Assembly: GCA_937888365.1 (NCBI GenBank)
Contig: CALBFA010000068.1
Location: forward strand, 1 to 64,000
Length of the DNA stretch: 64,000 bases
Source: an uncultured Fidelibacterota bacterium
GTDB taxonomy: Bacteria; Fidelibacterota; UBA8477; JABMPR01
Reading direction: 5' to 3'
Position 1 is the first letter of the stretch, and every line of letters starts with the position of its first letter. The translations under genes and the position numbers were made by a program. This document shows, piece after piece, positions 9,782 through 19,700 of this stretch. The notes beneath the pieces are model-generated. The model searched no databases, was not told the origin of the DNA, and worked only from the letters and a program-made list of their open reading frames with translations.

Positions 9782-10521
9782 CACAATGAATCTGCTTTCG
9801 TGATAAGGAAATGAACATTTGCTGCGTTATGTGCATCATGACACGAAATACACAATGCCTCGCCGGCCTTAAAATGTACAACTTTTTGCGTACTATTTGC
9901 CATGTCATGACAAAACTTACATGTCTCATTCCCAGGGAGTGTAAGCAGGTGCTCATTTTTACTTGAATGAGGATTATGACAAGCTTGGCACGCGCCCACT
10001 GAAACGGGACCATGGACGAAACCCGACAAAGATTTGTACTCTTGATGGCATTTGTAACAAAGCGGACTGATTCCAGAAGTTATCTCTTTTTTTAAATCCA
10101 ATTCATGACATTCATAACATTCTTTTTTTTCATAGGGTTTATGAACAAATAGCATTTTTGTAAATGGATTTTCGGATTCATTAACTATCTGTGTATTGTT
10201 AATATTCGGAATATTCGTCGAGTTTGTGTCATCTATTTGGCGTAAAGAATCAATCGGTACTATTTGTTGTTCCTCGGATGATTTTTTTCTACCAATCCCC
10301 AAAAGTCGTTTAATCTTTGTTATAAATGATGGCTTTTCATCAGCGACAGCAGCAGGATCTGAATATTGTATTTCAACATTCGTGGCATAATTATGCAATG
10401 ACAGATTCTCACTATAGCCATCATTCCCAGCCAATAAATGAGGACTTGCAAGAAAGATTAATGTACTAAAATATAATGAATAACGAATAATAGGTTTGAA
10501 CAATTTGTATCCTGAATTCAA
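9781..10521 (-). CDS. Exported five-haem cytochrome c, doubled-CXXCH type (TTG start)
   Basis: CYECH, CYKCH, CQACH, CKFCH, CISCH; FVHGPVSVGACQACHNPHS unit shared with 8319-9611. Confidence 0.75.
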   Translation of the reverse strand: MNSGYKLFKPIIRYSLYFSTLIFLASPHLLAGNDGYSENLSLHNYATNVEIQYSDPAAVADEKPSFITKIKRLLGIGRKKSSEEQQIVPIDSLRQIDDTNSTNIPNINNTQIVNESENPFTKMLFVHKPYEKKECYECHELDLKKEITSGISPLCYKCHQEYKSLSGFVHGPVSVGACQACHNPHSSKNEHLLTLPGNETCKFCHDMANSTQKVVHFKAGEALCISCHDAHNAANVHFLITKADSL

Positions 10522-10872
10522 ATTTTTACGAGAGAAGGCTTTAAATATTCATGGGAAAAAGCCATGTTATTATAGCGAAGTGCATCACATTTGATTAAAA
10601 ATAATTCATCAAAATATCGAAACGATTTAATAGTTAACATCTTACTTTTTTTAAGGATATTGAAAAAAGTGTTACTCAAAACAAATATTGTTTTTGTTAA
10701 AGATTTATTTTGTGTCATAGTACTCATTTAGGGCAAGTTTCATGCCTAATAACCCACAAATAATCCGTTTTTTCCTACCTTGCTAAACTTATTCATAATT
10801 AGTTCGATTCTTTTGATTCGCTGTTAAACCCCCTAAAAACATATTTTTTTAATATGGAGGAAACGTCCAGAA

Positions 10873-12804
10873 TCATTTTAATAATGTCACTTTTAGCATG
10901 TCATTCTGATTACCATTTTCTATTCGTATGAAATAAAGGCCACTGCTATAATTTGTTCCATTCCAAGTAAGAGTCAAGAATGATGTCGAAGGATAACCTT
11001 CATACAAATCCGTCACCCAGTTGCCTCGAGCATCAAATATATTCACTACTAAATTCTTTGTTACGTCAACTGTGATTTCAACATTAACAATGGGATTAAA
11101 TGGATTTGGATAAGCCGATTCAACTTTAAATCGCTGTGGTTTGGTATAATTCTCTGCTGATACGACACCTGGTACATCAATTTCAATTTGTTTGATTAAA
11201 ACTGGTAGATTCGGCAATGTTTCATAGTATTCCAAAAATTGGTTGACTTGAGGTGTATCGTAACGATTTAAATCAGCGATGTAATTCGGCGAAATCGACT
11301 GAAACCACAATGTTGTTTTTACCGTATGATCTTCGAAAATATTTAAGCTATCAATCAAATACTTAACCGAATCAATCCCTGTACCTTCAATGAAATTCGA
11401 CTGATTAAAATTCATATCGCTCAAAGCATTTCCTTCAATGCGAGTAGAATCATAGTGAGAGCCATCTTGGCGAAAGCCTTTTGGCGGGATGCGATTATCT
11501 TTGATATAACCCGCAATTCTCAAAAGAGTCCAAGTAGGGTCGCCATACATATCCTTTGGAACCGATTGATAGATCTGGACTTGTTTTTCCTCCGTGATAA
11601 GATCATAATGAGGCTCAAATAAGGTATCTCTTTCAATAATAACGCCGTTGGGTGATGTCCATTCTCCTGAATGAAAAACCGTATCACCGACACTATTTTC
11701 TACAATTACTTCAAGCCAAGCACGACGACTTGGATACGCCGTTGGGAATTTATGACCTGTTAAGTTTTCGATACCGATTGTAAAATCGAGTTTCCCGTTT
11801 TCTGTCCAATTAACAATTCCGTCGATATTGGCAGTGGAATTCGTGAGCATATCAGCTGTTCTCGCTAAAGTAGCATTAAAATTAGATAGCGAAGCCGTCA
11901 CGCCTAGAGCGGTTCGATATTCTTTTAGCATGCCCAACATGTAGCTATTTCCACCGACAAAAAAGTGTTGAAAAAACGGTGATCTCGCCTGTAAAAACAT
12001 GGGTTGATTTGCAATAACGATGCTTGCACCCAATACGGGCATATGGCAGGTTTGACATTCTATATTTTGAGCGGGGTAATCCGAATTAAGCCACTCAAGA
12101 TAGTCGGTTTGTTCGGGTGCTTCGCCCATAATTGTGCCAGTGCTATCGACATATGGCGTAAACAATGTGTGGCAGGTTGCACATAATTCGGATGTCTCCA
12201 TTTGAGGGCCATAGCTTGCAGTATAACCCGTCATATCGAACATATTTTGAGCGTTTAAGTTTGTGTAAGGACCGAAGATTACATGGGAATTATTGATTTC
12301 ATAATGACCCGAATAGGAGGCATCGGTACCGAGATTATCAGCTTGAATTTGATGGCATACGGTACAACTCACGCCATCCATAGCCAAAGGATCGGCATTC
12401 ATCTGAGCCATCGTATAGGTAAAACTGCCATTGTAATGCGCTTCCGTTCTTCCCATAGGAGCATGACATGTCGTACATTTATCTTCAATCACTGCTGTCA
12501 GATTTGGATTCTCCGCCACTTCTGCAGAGACTTTGGCTTGCCATAGTGGATCTTTCGCTGAATTCGCCATCATGGTAGATCGCCAATGTGTCGGCATCGA
12601 AATATCAACTCCGTTATACGTCAAAGCAGACGTATTGGGAGATCCCGGTGTGTGGCAAATTGCACAATAACCAGGACCCATAAATAAATTTGACACGTCC
12701 ATATTCAACGATTGAGCGTGCAAACCCACTACAAGGAATGCAAAAATACTGATTCGATAAATTTCATTTTTCAACATCATAATCCTACTCTCTACAAATT
12801 TCAT
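10873..12804 (-). CDS. Secreted five-haem cytochrome (c554-like) with T9SS C-terminal sorting tail
   Basis: CAICH, CTTCH, CTVCH, CATCH, CQTCH; C-terminus AYPNPFNPIVNVEITV...SGLYFIRIENGNQNDMLKVTLLK. Confidence 0.85.
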   Translation of the reverse strand: MKFVESRIMMLKNEIYRISIFAFLVVGLHAQSLNMDVSNLFMGPGYCAICHTPGSPNTSALTYNGVDISMPTHWRSTMMANSAKDPLWQAKVSAEVAENPNLTAVIEDKCTTCHAPMGRTEAHYNGSFTYTMAQMNADPLAMDGVSCTVCHQIQADNLGTDASYSGHYEINNSHVIFGPYTNLNAQNMFDMTGYTASYGPQMETSELCATCHTLFTPYVDSTGTIMGEAPEQTDYLEWLNSDYPAQNIECQTCHMPVLGASIVIANQPMFLQARSPFFQHFFVGGNSYMLGMLKEYRTALGVTASLSNFNATLARTADMLTNSTANIDGIVNWTENGKLDFTIGIENLTGHKFPTAYPSRRAWLEVIVENSVGDTVFHSGEWTSPNGVIIERDTLFEPHYDLITEEKQVQIYQSVPKDMYGDPTWTLLRIAGYIKDNRIPPKGFRQDGSHYDSTRIEGNALSDMNFNQSNFIEGTGIDSVKYLIDSLNIFEDHTVKTTLWFQSISPNYIADLNRYDTPQVNQFLEYYETLPNLPVLIKQIEIDVPGVVSAENYTKPQRFKVESAYPNPFNPIVNVEITVDVTKNLVVNIFDARGNWVTDLYEGYPSTSFLTLTWNGTNYSSGLYFIRIENGNQNDMLKVTLLK

Positions 12805-12967
12805 TCGTTCAAAGTATTCGGTGGTGTCCTCTCTGTCAAAAGGTAAATTCTTGAATAAAACCTATAAAATTGATAAAAGTCGCATCTAAAAAAATTTGGT
12901 TTTTTCTTCTATCTACTCGATTTCAAGCTATCTTTATGGAAACTAAAATTATTCGAAAGGAATACAC

Positions 12968-13690
12968 ATGCGTCAATTTATCACCCTTATATCCATGGCA
13001 ACTTTAACACTTTTTATGTCTTGTGACTCAAAAACAGAAGTTGCTGAAAAGCAACCTTACCCTGCTGGTCATCCAATGATCGAACAAGAACGTCCTCAAC
13101 ACGAAGTTTTAGTAAAAGAAGTCATTCAAACAGAAGCTTATACCTATTTAAATGTTGAAGAAAACAATAAGACGTTCTGGGTTGCAGTAGCAAAACAAGA
13201 GACTAAAGTCGGCGATGTAATCCTTTTTTCACGAAGCATGGAGATGCGGAATTTTGAGAGTAAAACCCTCAACCGAATTTTCCCAAGTATCTTATTTGTT
13301 GATGGTGCTCAAAACAAAAATAACCCGACGAAAGTCGTTCACAATAAAGCTGCCGTTTCTCCTTCTACGGACTCAGCTATTGAGGCTTATAAGGACGGGA
13401 TTACAATTGAAACACTTTTTTCAAACCCCAAAAAATATGCAGGCAAAACAGTTTCGATTCGCGGTAAAGTCACCAAAGTTAATAATCAAATTATGGGTAG
13501 AAACTGGGTCCATTTACAAGATGGCACTGAATCAAACGGCAAATTCGATTTAATGGTCACAACGAACGAGACAATAGCGCTTGAATCGGTCATTATTGTT
13601 CAAGGCGTCATTGCTTTGGATAAAGATTTCGGTGCAGGCTATTTTTATGATACCATTATGGAAGAAGCCGTTACCATACAAGATTCTTAA
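12968..13690 (+). CDS. Lipoprotein with OB-fold-like C-terminal domain
   Basis: Lipobox-like TLFMSC; SIRGKVTKVNNQIMGRNWVHLQDGT resembles OB-fold strands. Confidence 0.6.
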   Translation: MRQFITLISMATLTLFMSCDSKTEVAEKQPYPAGHPMIEQERPQHEVLVKEVIQTEAYTYLNVEENNKTFWVAVAKQETKVGDVILFSRSMEMRNFESKTLNRIFPSILFVDGAQNKNNPTKVVHNKAAVSPSTDSAIEAYKDGITIETLFSNPKKYAGKTVSIRGKVTKVNNQIMGRNWVHLQDGTESNGKFDLMVTTNETIALESVIIVQGVIALDKDFGAGYFYDTIMEEAVTIQDS

Positions 13691-13760
13691 AAAAATATAC
13701 TAATACCTTGATTCATTATTGAAAATCCATTTAATAAGTAATCTGTAAAGGGGAAATCAC

Positions 13761-14621
13761 ATGAGCATGAGCATGAGCATGAGCACGGTTACACATGAGA
13801 CGGGACATTTATCAACTCAAGATAATTTAACACTTTTTCAGCAATGGTGGCTACCAAGTGACAATCCTAAAGCAGTCCTTATGATTATTCATGGGATTGC
13901 GGAACACTCTGGGCGTTATGCTCATGTGGGTAATTTTTTCGCTGCTCAAAATATTGCCGTCACATCGTTTGACTTACGTGGACATGGCAAATCCGAAGGT
14001 AAAAAAGCGTATGTCTCCTCATTTGATCTTTATTTAGATGATGTCAATGAGCTCTACGAAGAAGCAAAAACGCGTTTCCCTGATACGCCGATTTTTATTC
14101 TCGGTCATAGCATGGGTGGCGCAATAGTAGCCCTTAACGATATCAAAAATCATATCGATGCCCGTGGAATTATTCTCACGGGCCCCGCTGTGAAAATTTC
14201 TGACGATATTTCCCCTTTATTGCAAAAGATGTCGGCTGTCATTGCAAGTATTTTGCCGTGGTTGCCAACAATAAAACTCGATTCAAAAGGGATATGTCGA
14301 GATGAGAATGTCGTTAAAGCCTATGATACAGACCCTCTTTGCTACCGCGGCGGGACACTCGCTCGAACCGGTGCAGAAGTCATCCAAGCCACAAAAGACA
14401 TTCAAGCTGGGATGGCTAAAATTACAAAGCCAGTTCTTATCATGCACGGTGGTGAAGATAAATTGGCCGATGTTCAAGGCAGTAAAATGCTGCATGATGG
14501 CGTTTCATCAGAAGACAAAACATTAAAAATATATGATGGCCTTTTTCATGAAATCCTAAATGAATATGAGAAAGAAGACATTATGCATGAAATTTTGGAT
14601 TGGATTTCTGGCCGAATTTAA
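13761..14621 (+). CDS. Alpha/beta hydrolase, monoacylglycerol lipase-like
   Basis: IHGIAEHSGRY, DLRGHGKSEG, GHSMGG nucleophile elbow, LIMHGGEDKLAD. Confidence 0.85.
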   Translation: MSMSMSMSTVTHETGHLSTQDNLTLFQQWWLPSDNPKAVLMIIHGIAEHSGRYAHVGNFFAAQNIAVTSFDLRGHGKSEGKKAYVSSFDLYLDDVNELYEEAKTRFPDTPIFILGHSMGGAIVALNDIKNHIDARGIILTGPAVKISDDISPLLQKMSAVIASILPWLPTIKLDSKGICRDENVVKAYDTDPLCYRGGTLARTGAEVIQATKDIQAGMAKITKPVLIMHGGEDKLADVQGSKMLHDGVSSEDKTLKIYDGLFHEILNEYEKEDIMHEILDWISGRI

Positions 14622-14688
14622 AATTATTTGAATCTTAGTTTCGAATATTTGTATCATCTAATTGCATCCTTTTAGACGAGGAGTCGCT

Positions 14689-16158
14689 ATGACGAAAACC
14701 CCCGTAATTATTAGTATTGATCAAGGCACCACTGGCACGACGATTTTAGCCATCAAACATGATGGCTCTGTCTTTCGTAAAGCATATGAAGAATTTGCCC
14801 AGATTTATCCAAAACCTGGTTGGGTCGAGCATGATCCTTTGGTTATTTGGCAAACGGTTTTTGATACACTTGAGAAAATCATGCTTAATAATCATCTCGA
14901 TGTCAAAGGCATCGGCATAACGAATCAGCGGGAAACAACGGTGCTTTGGTCAGCGAAAACAGGAAAGCCTCTCTATAATGCAATTGTTTGGCAATGTCGC
15001 CGTACGGAATCGATCTGCCAAAATTTTAAAGGACACGCGGCAATTTTTAAAGCAAAAACTGGACTGCCTCTCGATCCCTATTTTAGCGCAACAAAAATTC
15101 GTTGGATTCTTGACCAAATCCCCACGCATCCTATTGACGATATTCGATTTGGTACTATTGATAGCTGGGTAATTTGGAATCTGACTCAAGGGAAGCAACA
15201 TGTAACCGATTTTACCAATGCATCACGAACCTTACTCTTTAATATTCATGAAAAAACGTGGGATAAACACTTATGTAATATTCTTGATATTCCAATATCT
15301 CTATTACCGGAAGTCGTGTCATCTCAGGGGATGATAGGTGAAGTGTGCGCTATCGATTCTCTTAAGAATGTTCCAATCGCTGGCATCGCTGGTGATCAAC
15401 AAGCAGCACTTTTTGGACAGACTTGTTTTGCGCCAGGGAGTATCAAAAACACCTACGGTACGGGCTGTTTTGTCATGATGAATACAGGCGATAAAGCCAT
15501 CAATTCAAAACATGGACTTTTAACAACGCTTGCCGTCAACGACAAAGGCGAAAGTTGCTATGCCCTCGAAGGCTCTGTTTTTATGGGCGGGGCAACGATT
15601 CAATGGCTTCGCGACGAGCTTAAGATCATTACAAATGCTGAAGAAACAGCGTCGATTGCTCAGAGTATTGACAATACGGATGGCGTTTATCTCGTTCCAG
15701 CATTTGTGGGTTTAGGCGCTCCCAATTGGGAACCCAATGCCCGGGCACTTTTAACGGGGATGACGCGAGGCACGAATTATAAGCATATTATCCGAGCCGC
15801 CTTAGAAGCAATGGCATATCAATCCATGGACGTTATAGAAATCATGGAAGACGAGTCCGGCATCTCCATAAAATCTTTGAATGTTGATGGCGGAGCAGCG
15901 AATAATAATTTTCTGATGCAATTTCAAGCGGACATACTATCGAAGGAAATTATTCGTCCTAAAAATATTGAAACAACAGGATTGGGCGCTGCATATCTTG
16001 CAGGACTCGCGGTCAATTTTTGGCAGAATAGTACTGATTTAAAAAAACATATTTCTGTGAAAGATACATTTAAACCTAGCATGAATTTCAAGCAGCGTAA
16101 CGCTCTTCGAAAAGGTTGGGCTAAAGCCATCCAACAAACATTGGCAGGTCTTACGTAA
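14689..16158 (+). CDS. glpK: Glycerol kinase (start moved from 14662 to the ATG preceded by GAGGAG)
   Basis: IISIDQGTTGTT, GITNQRETTVLW, NAIVWQCRRT, GAANNNFLMQFQADI. Confidence 0.93.
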   Translation: MTKTPVIISIDQGTTGTTILAIKHDGSVFRKAYEEFAQIYPKPGWVEHDPLVIWQTVFDTLEKIMLNNHLDVKGIGITNQRETTVLWSAKTGKPLYNAIVWQCRRTESICQNFKGHAAIFKAKTGLPLDPYFSATKIRWILDQIPTHPIDDIRFGTIDSWVIWNLTQGKQHVTDFTNASRTLLFNIHEKTWDKHLCNILDIPISLLPEVVSSQGMIGEVCAIDSLKNVPIAGIAGDQQAALFGQTCFAPGSIKNTYGTGCFVMMNTGDKAINSKHGLLTTLAVNDKGESCYALEGSVFMGGATIQWLRDELKIITNAEETASIAQSIDNTDGVYLVPAFVGLGAPNWEPNARALLTGMTRGTNYKHIIRAALEAMAYQSMDVIEIMEDESGISIKSLNVDGGAANNNFLMQFQADILSKEIIRPKNIETTGLGAAYLAGLAVNFWQNSTDLKKHISVKDTFKPSMNFKQRNALRKGWAKAIQQTLAGLT

Positions 16159-16193
16159 GTGGGACTTTTTTTATTTAAAACCAATTTTAATAA

Positions 16194-16232
16194 AAATGAC
16201 CTATTTAGGATTCTTTTCCCAAATAGGTCATT
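16194..16232. terminator. Bidirectional terminator between convergent glpK and rubrerythrin genes
   Basis: AATGACCTATTT (16195-16206) pairs perfectly with AAATAGGTCATT (16221-16232). Confidence 0.7.
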
Positions 16233-16252
16233 AGATTTAAAGACGACTCTGA

Positions 16253-16753
16253 TTAATTAATCTGTGTATATGTTTTTGCTTTTACGCCACAGATTGGACA
16301 TTTTTCTGGAGGTGTCCCTATTTCAATATGTCCACAAACGGGACAAAGGTAAATATTTGATTCAGAAATATCGATTCCTTTTTCAATGGCGTCTAAGGCT
16401 AGGCGATAAAGTTGTGCGTGTACCTGCTCCGATTGGACAGCATACGAGAAATATTTTTGTGCTCTGTGTCCTTCGGCTTCGGCTTGCTCCAACATGGGTG
16501 GATACATTTCTGTATATTCAAATACTTCGCCTCGGATGGCCGCTTCCAAATTTTCTTGTGTAGAGCCTATTCCATCCATCGACTTTAAATGCCCCACGGC
16601 ATGAATCCGTTCGGCTTCTGCTGTCGTTTTAAAAAGTTGTGCAATATTAGGGAACCCTTCTTTCTCCGCTTTTATGGCAAACGCTCGATATTTTTGATTC
16701 GCTTGACTCTCGCCTGCAAACGCTTCTTTTAGATTATCTAATGTACTTGGCAT
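16253..16753 (-). CDS. Rubrerythrin
   Basis: N-terminal ferritin-like ESQANQKYRAFA/EAERIHAVGHL and C-terminal rubredoxin-like CPVCGHIEIGTPPEKCPICG. Confidence 0.93.
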   Translation of the reverse strand: MPSTLDNLKEAFAGESQANQKYRAFAIKAEKEGFPNIAQLFKTTAEAERIHAVGHLKSMDGIGSTQENLEAAIRGEVFEYTEMYPPMLEQAEAEGHRAQKYFSYAVQSEQVHAQLYRLALDAIEKGIDISESNIYLCPVCGHIEIGTPPEKCPICGVKAKTYTQIN

Positions 16754-16795
16754 TTTAGTCTCCTTTTTTGAGATAGTTTAAAAAATTCTATGTGT

Positions 16796-19700
16796 TTATT
16801 TTATAATAATCATTCGTTTTACGGATTGAAATTCGCCTGCAATCATTCGATAAAAATAGATTCCCCCTGGCACTGTTTGTCCATAATTATTCGTTGCATG
16901 CCATTGAACCTTATGATATCCCGCGTTCATATTGCCATCAACAAGTCGAATAACTTCTTCGCCTTTGATGTTATAAATAGCAAGACTTACATCACTATTT
17001 ATGGGTAATTCAATTTGAATAGTCGTGACAGGATTAAACGGATTAGGATAGTTCTGAGCTAACGCAAATTCAGTGGGTTGCATCCCTTTATCAAGTACAA
17101 TAAGCTGTCCGTTAGACGTTGCAACGTTAATTTCGATTAATTCAAAATCTGCACCCACATGTCCTAATAAAAAATCACCTATCAATGGATTATTCACACG
17201 TGTATATAAAAGCACATGATTTTCACCTGCCATTTCCGCTTGAGCTTTTTCAAATTGTGGAATATCCGTATTTAAAATGCCTTTATACTTGATGTCTATT
17301 GCGGCAATGGGGGCTGATGATTTCAGCCGTAATTCTTGATTCTTTAATATCAATGCAATATTAGAATTATCGGATTCTCGCGCCAAACTTCCGCCAAGAA
17401 TCATATTGACAATACTCACCAAGTCACCGACATCGACCTGTCCACTGACATTAAAATCTGCGGCTAGTAATTCATTGGGAGTTGGTGAATTTCCAGTACC
17501 TAAAATAATGTTTACAAGGCGAACAACGTCTAAGATGTCAATATTCCCATCGTTATTGATATCCCCTAAAGTATAGCCGCCATTCGTTTGACCACCTGGA
17601 ATCGTTATAAAATCGACCCAAGCACAATCCTCTCCATGTGTCACAGATCCGTCTTTTTCGTAAATCCAACTTAACTCATGAAACCCTGTTTCAAGAGGAA
17701 AACTTACTTGTGTCCAAGGGATTTCGCCTTGCCATTGATCCGCTAAATTTCCATCAATATAAAATTTTAAGCCATCATAAAATGGGGTACCACTTTCAGA
17801 TGAAACTTTATAAAAAAATGAAAGATCGCCGGCGACATTGACATCAATAGCCAAAATCATTTCAGAGCTTTGATCATCGCTGATATTCCCCGATTGCGCC
17901 GCGAAAACGCCTTCATAGACATCTGCACTTTGCACATTCCAAATTTGAAACCCATCGTGTTGCCAATCAAATTGATTAAAATTGCCACTTTCAAAGTCCT
18001 CGACGATTAGTCCAACAATCATCAGGAATGAGCCTTCGATAAAGTACTCCATTGCGGCATCCATTATTTGCCAATCCAATATAACTTCCTGACCAACAGG
18101 CGTTTCCGAACTAATAGAAATATCGAATTCTGGATGAATCGTTTCACCAGCAAGAAATGGAGTTATTTCGATATCCGCAGAACTTAGCGTAATATATTGA
18201 TTTTCTGTGGACATTGAAATCACCGGTAAAATAAGCAAGTCCGACGTTCCGTCATTCAGTATATTCAATTGAATCGAGGTTGATTCACCAATATCTAAGC
18301 GATGATTATTATTATCATTCACTAATGTGTTAAGCAGTATGGGGCTAGGCGCATGAAGAGGAATTTCGCATTCCATTTCCCAAGTATTGGGACCTGATGC
18401 GGATAGTATTTGTATTCCAGCAATGTGTCCATCAGGTGAATTTGTAGCGATATCGACATCCAAATACTCACTTATGTAAATTTCATTGGGTGCTATATCC
18501 ACCCCACCTGCAATATTATTAACAATATTTAAATAGGGATTATTTGTACTAATAGCAAAACTCACATTGTATGCTGTATCAACACCAACATTTGTAAACT
18601 CAAGCGCTAGGTGAATTCTTTCCCCGAAATCAGCTTGGCCGTTTGCGTATTCATATTCATCATAAAGCGTGTAATTGTTAAAAACGATGTAGGGACCATC
18701 GGGTGCTAATATTTGAATTTGACCCATGTAAGGTTGTGTAAATTGGTTCGTCACAACGATATCCATTGAACCAGGCGCGAGTCCACTTGGGTCAAATGTT
18801 AATGTGGCCGTGCCGAAAGCATTTGCCTCAGCAACAGCCAGTAAAGCGCCATCATAACTCAACGCGATATAAGCGTAAGGTGTTGCAGAAATGGATATTT
18901 CGCTTTCACCAAGAATAAGGACATCAGGAGTCGAAACGTTGGATTCTGCAGGAACGCCCATGTATGTCATCAAAGATGGGTCGCCAAAAAGTTCGTAGAT
19001 TTCCCAATAGTAATAATCGCGACTGGAGCCACTCTCCGTAACGGCCAAGTTACCTCTGTAAATCATTGCGGCATTAGAAACCGTCCATTCAGATTGCGGC
19101 TCGCCATGGTCGTGAAATATGCCATCATACATTCCCCACGAGGTTTGCTCGTAAGTAGCACCAGAGCCAATGACAGGACCAAAACCAACGCCCCAATAAT
19201 AATCTTCATCCCAATATGTGCTATTGGTTCCGCCGATATAGCCGATGGCTCCTTTGTCTTCACCACGAATAAAGGCTTCACCGACGCAAATATTTTCATC
19301 AAATTTTGCTGTTAGACAGGCATTCGCTACGGCTGTAAAATACTTTTGCGAATTCTGTAAGCTGTTGACATTTGAAATTGAAAAATAGGGCTCAGACCAA
19401 GAGTCAGGACTTCCATGCGCAGTATAATTAATATATCCAACACCGTTGGATGCATTGCCCACAATGGCTGAAGAACTAGACCCGGAACCTGGATACAAAT
19501 AGGTATGGGAAAGTATGTCATGCGCTGGATTAAAGTACTGTTGCGTTCCGTAATTGATCTGGCCGTTTCCGTGCGTTGGGCCAAATGTAGCATCAACGCC
19601 TGCAATCATCACGACTTCACCAAGGTAAGAAGGGTCGGCCATTTCATAGCGTTCATACATCATTGTTTTATCTAAAACATTTTGCAGCATCGTGGTTGTT

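Noticed and set aside
10518-10727. 69-aa ORF upstream of the five-haem cytochrome
   Set aside because: Composition unlike neighbours, no signal peptide or motif; retained only as a doubtful possibility and not listed as a CDS.
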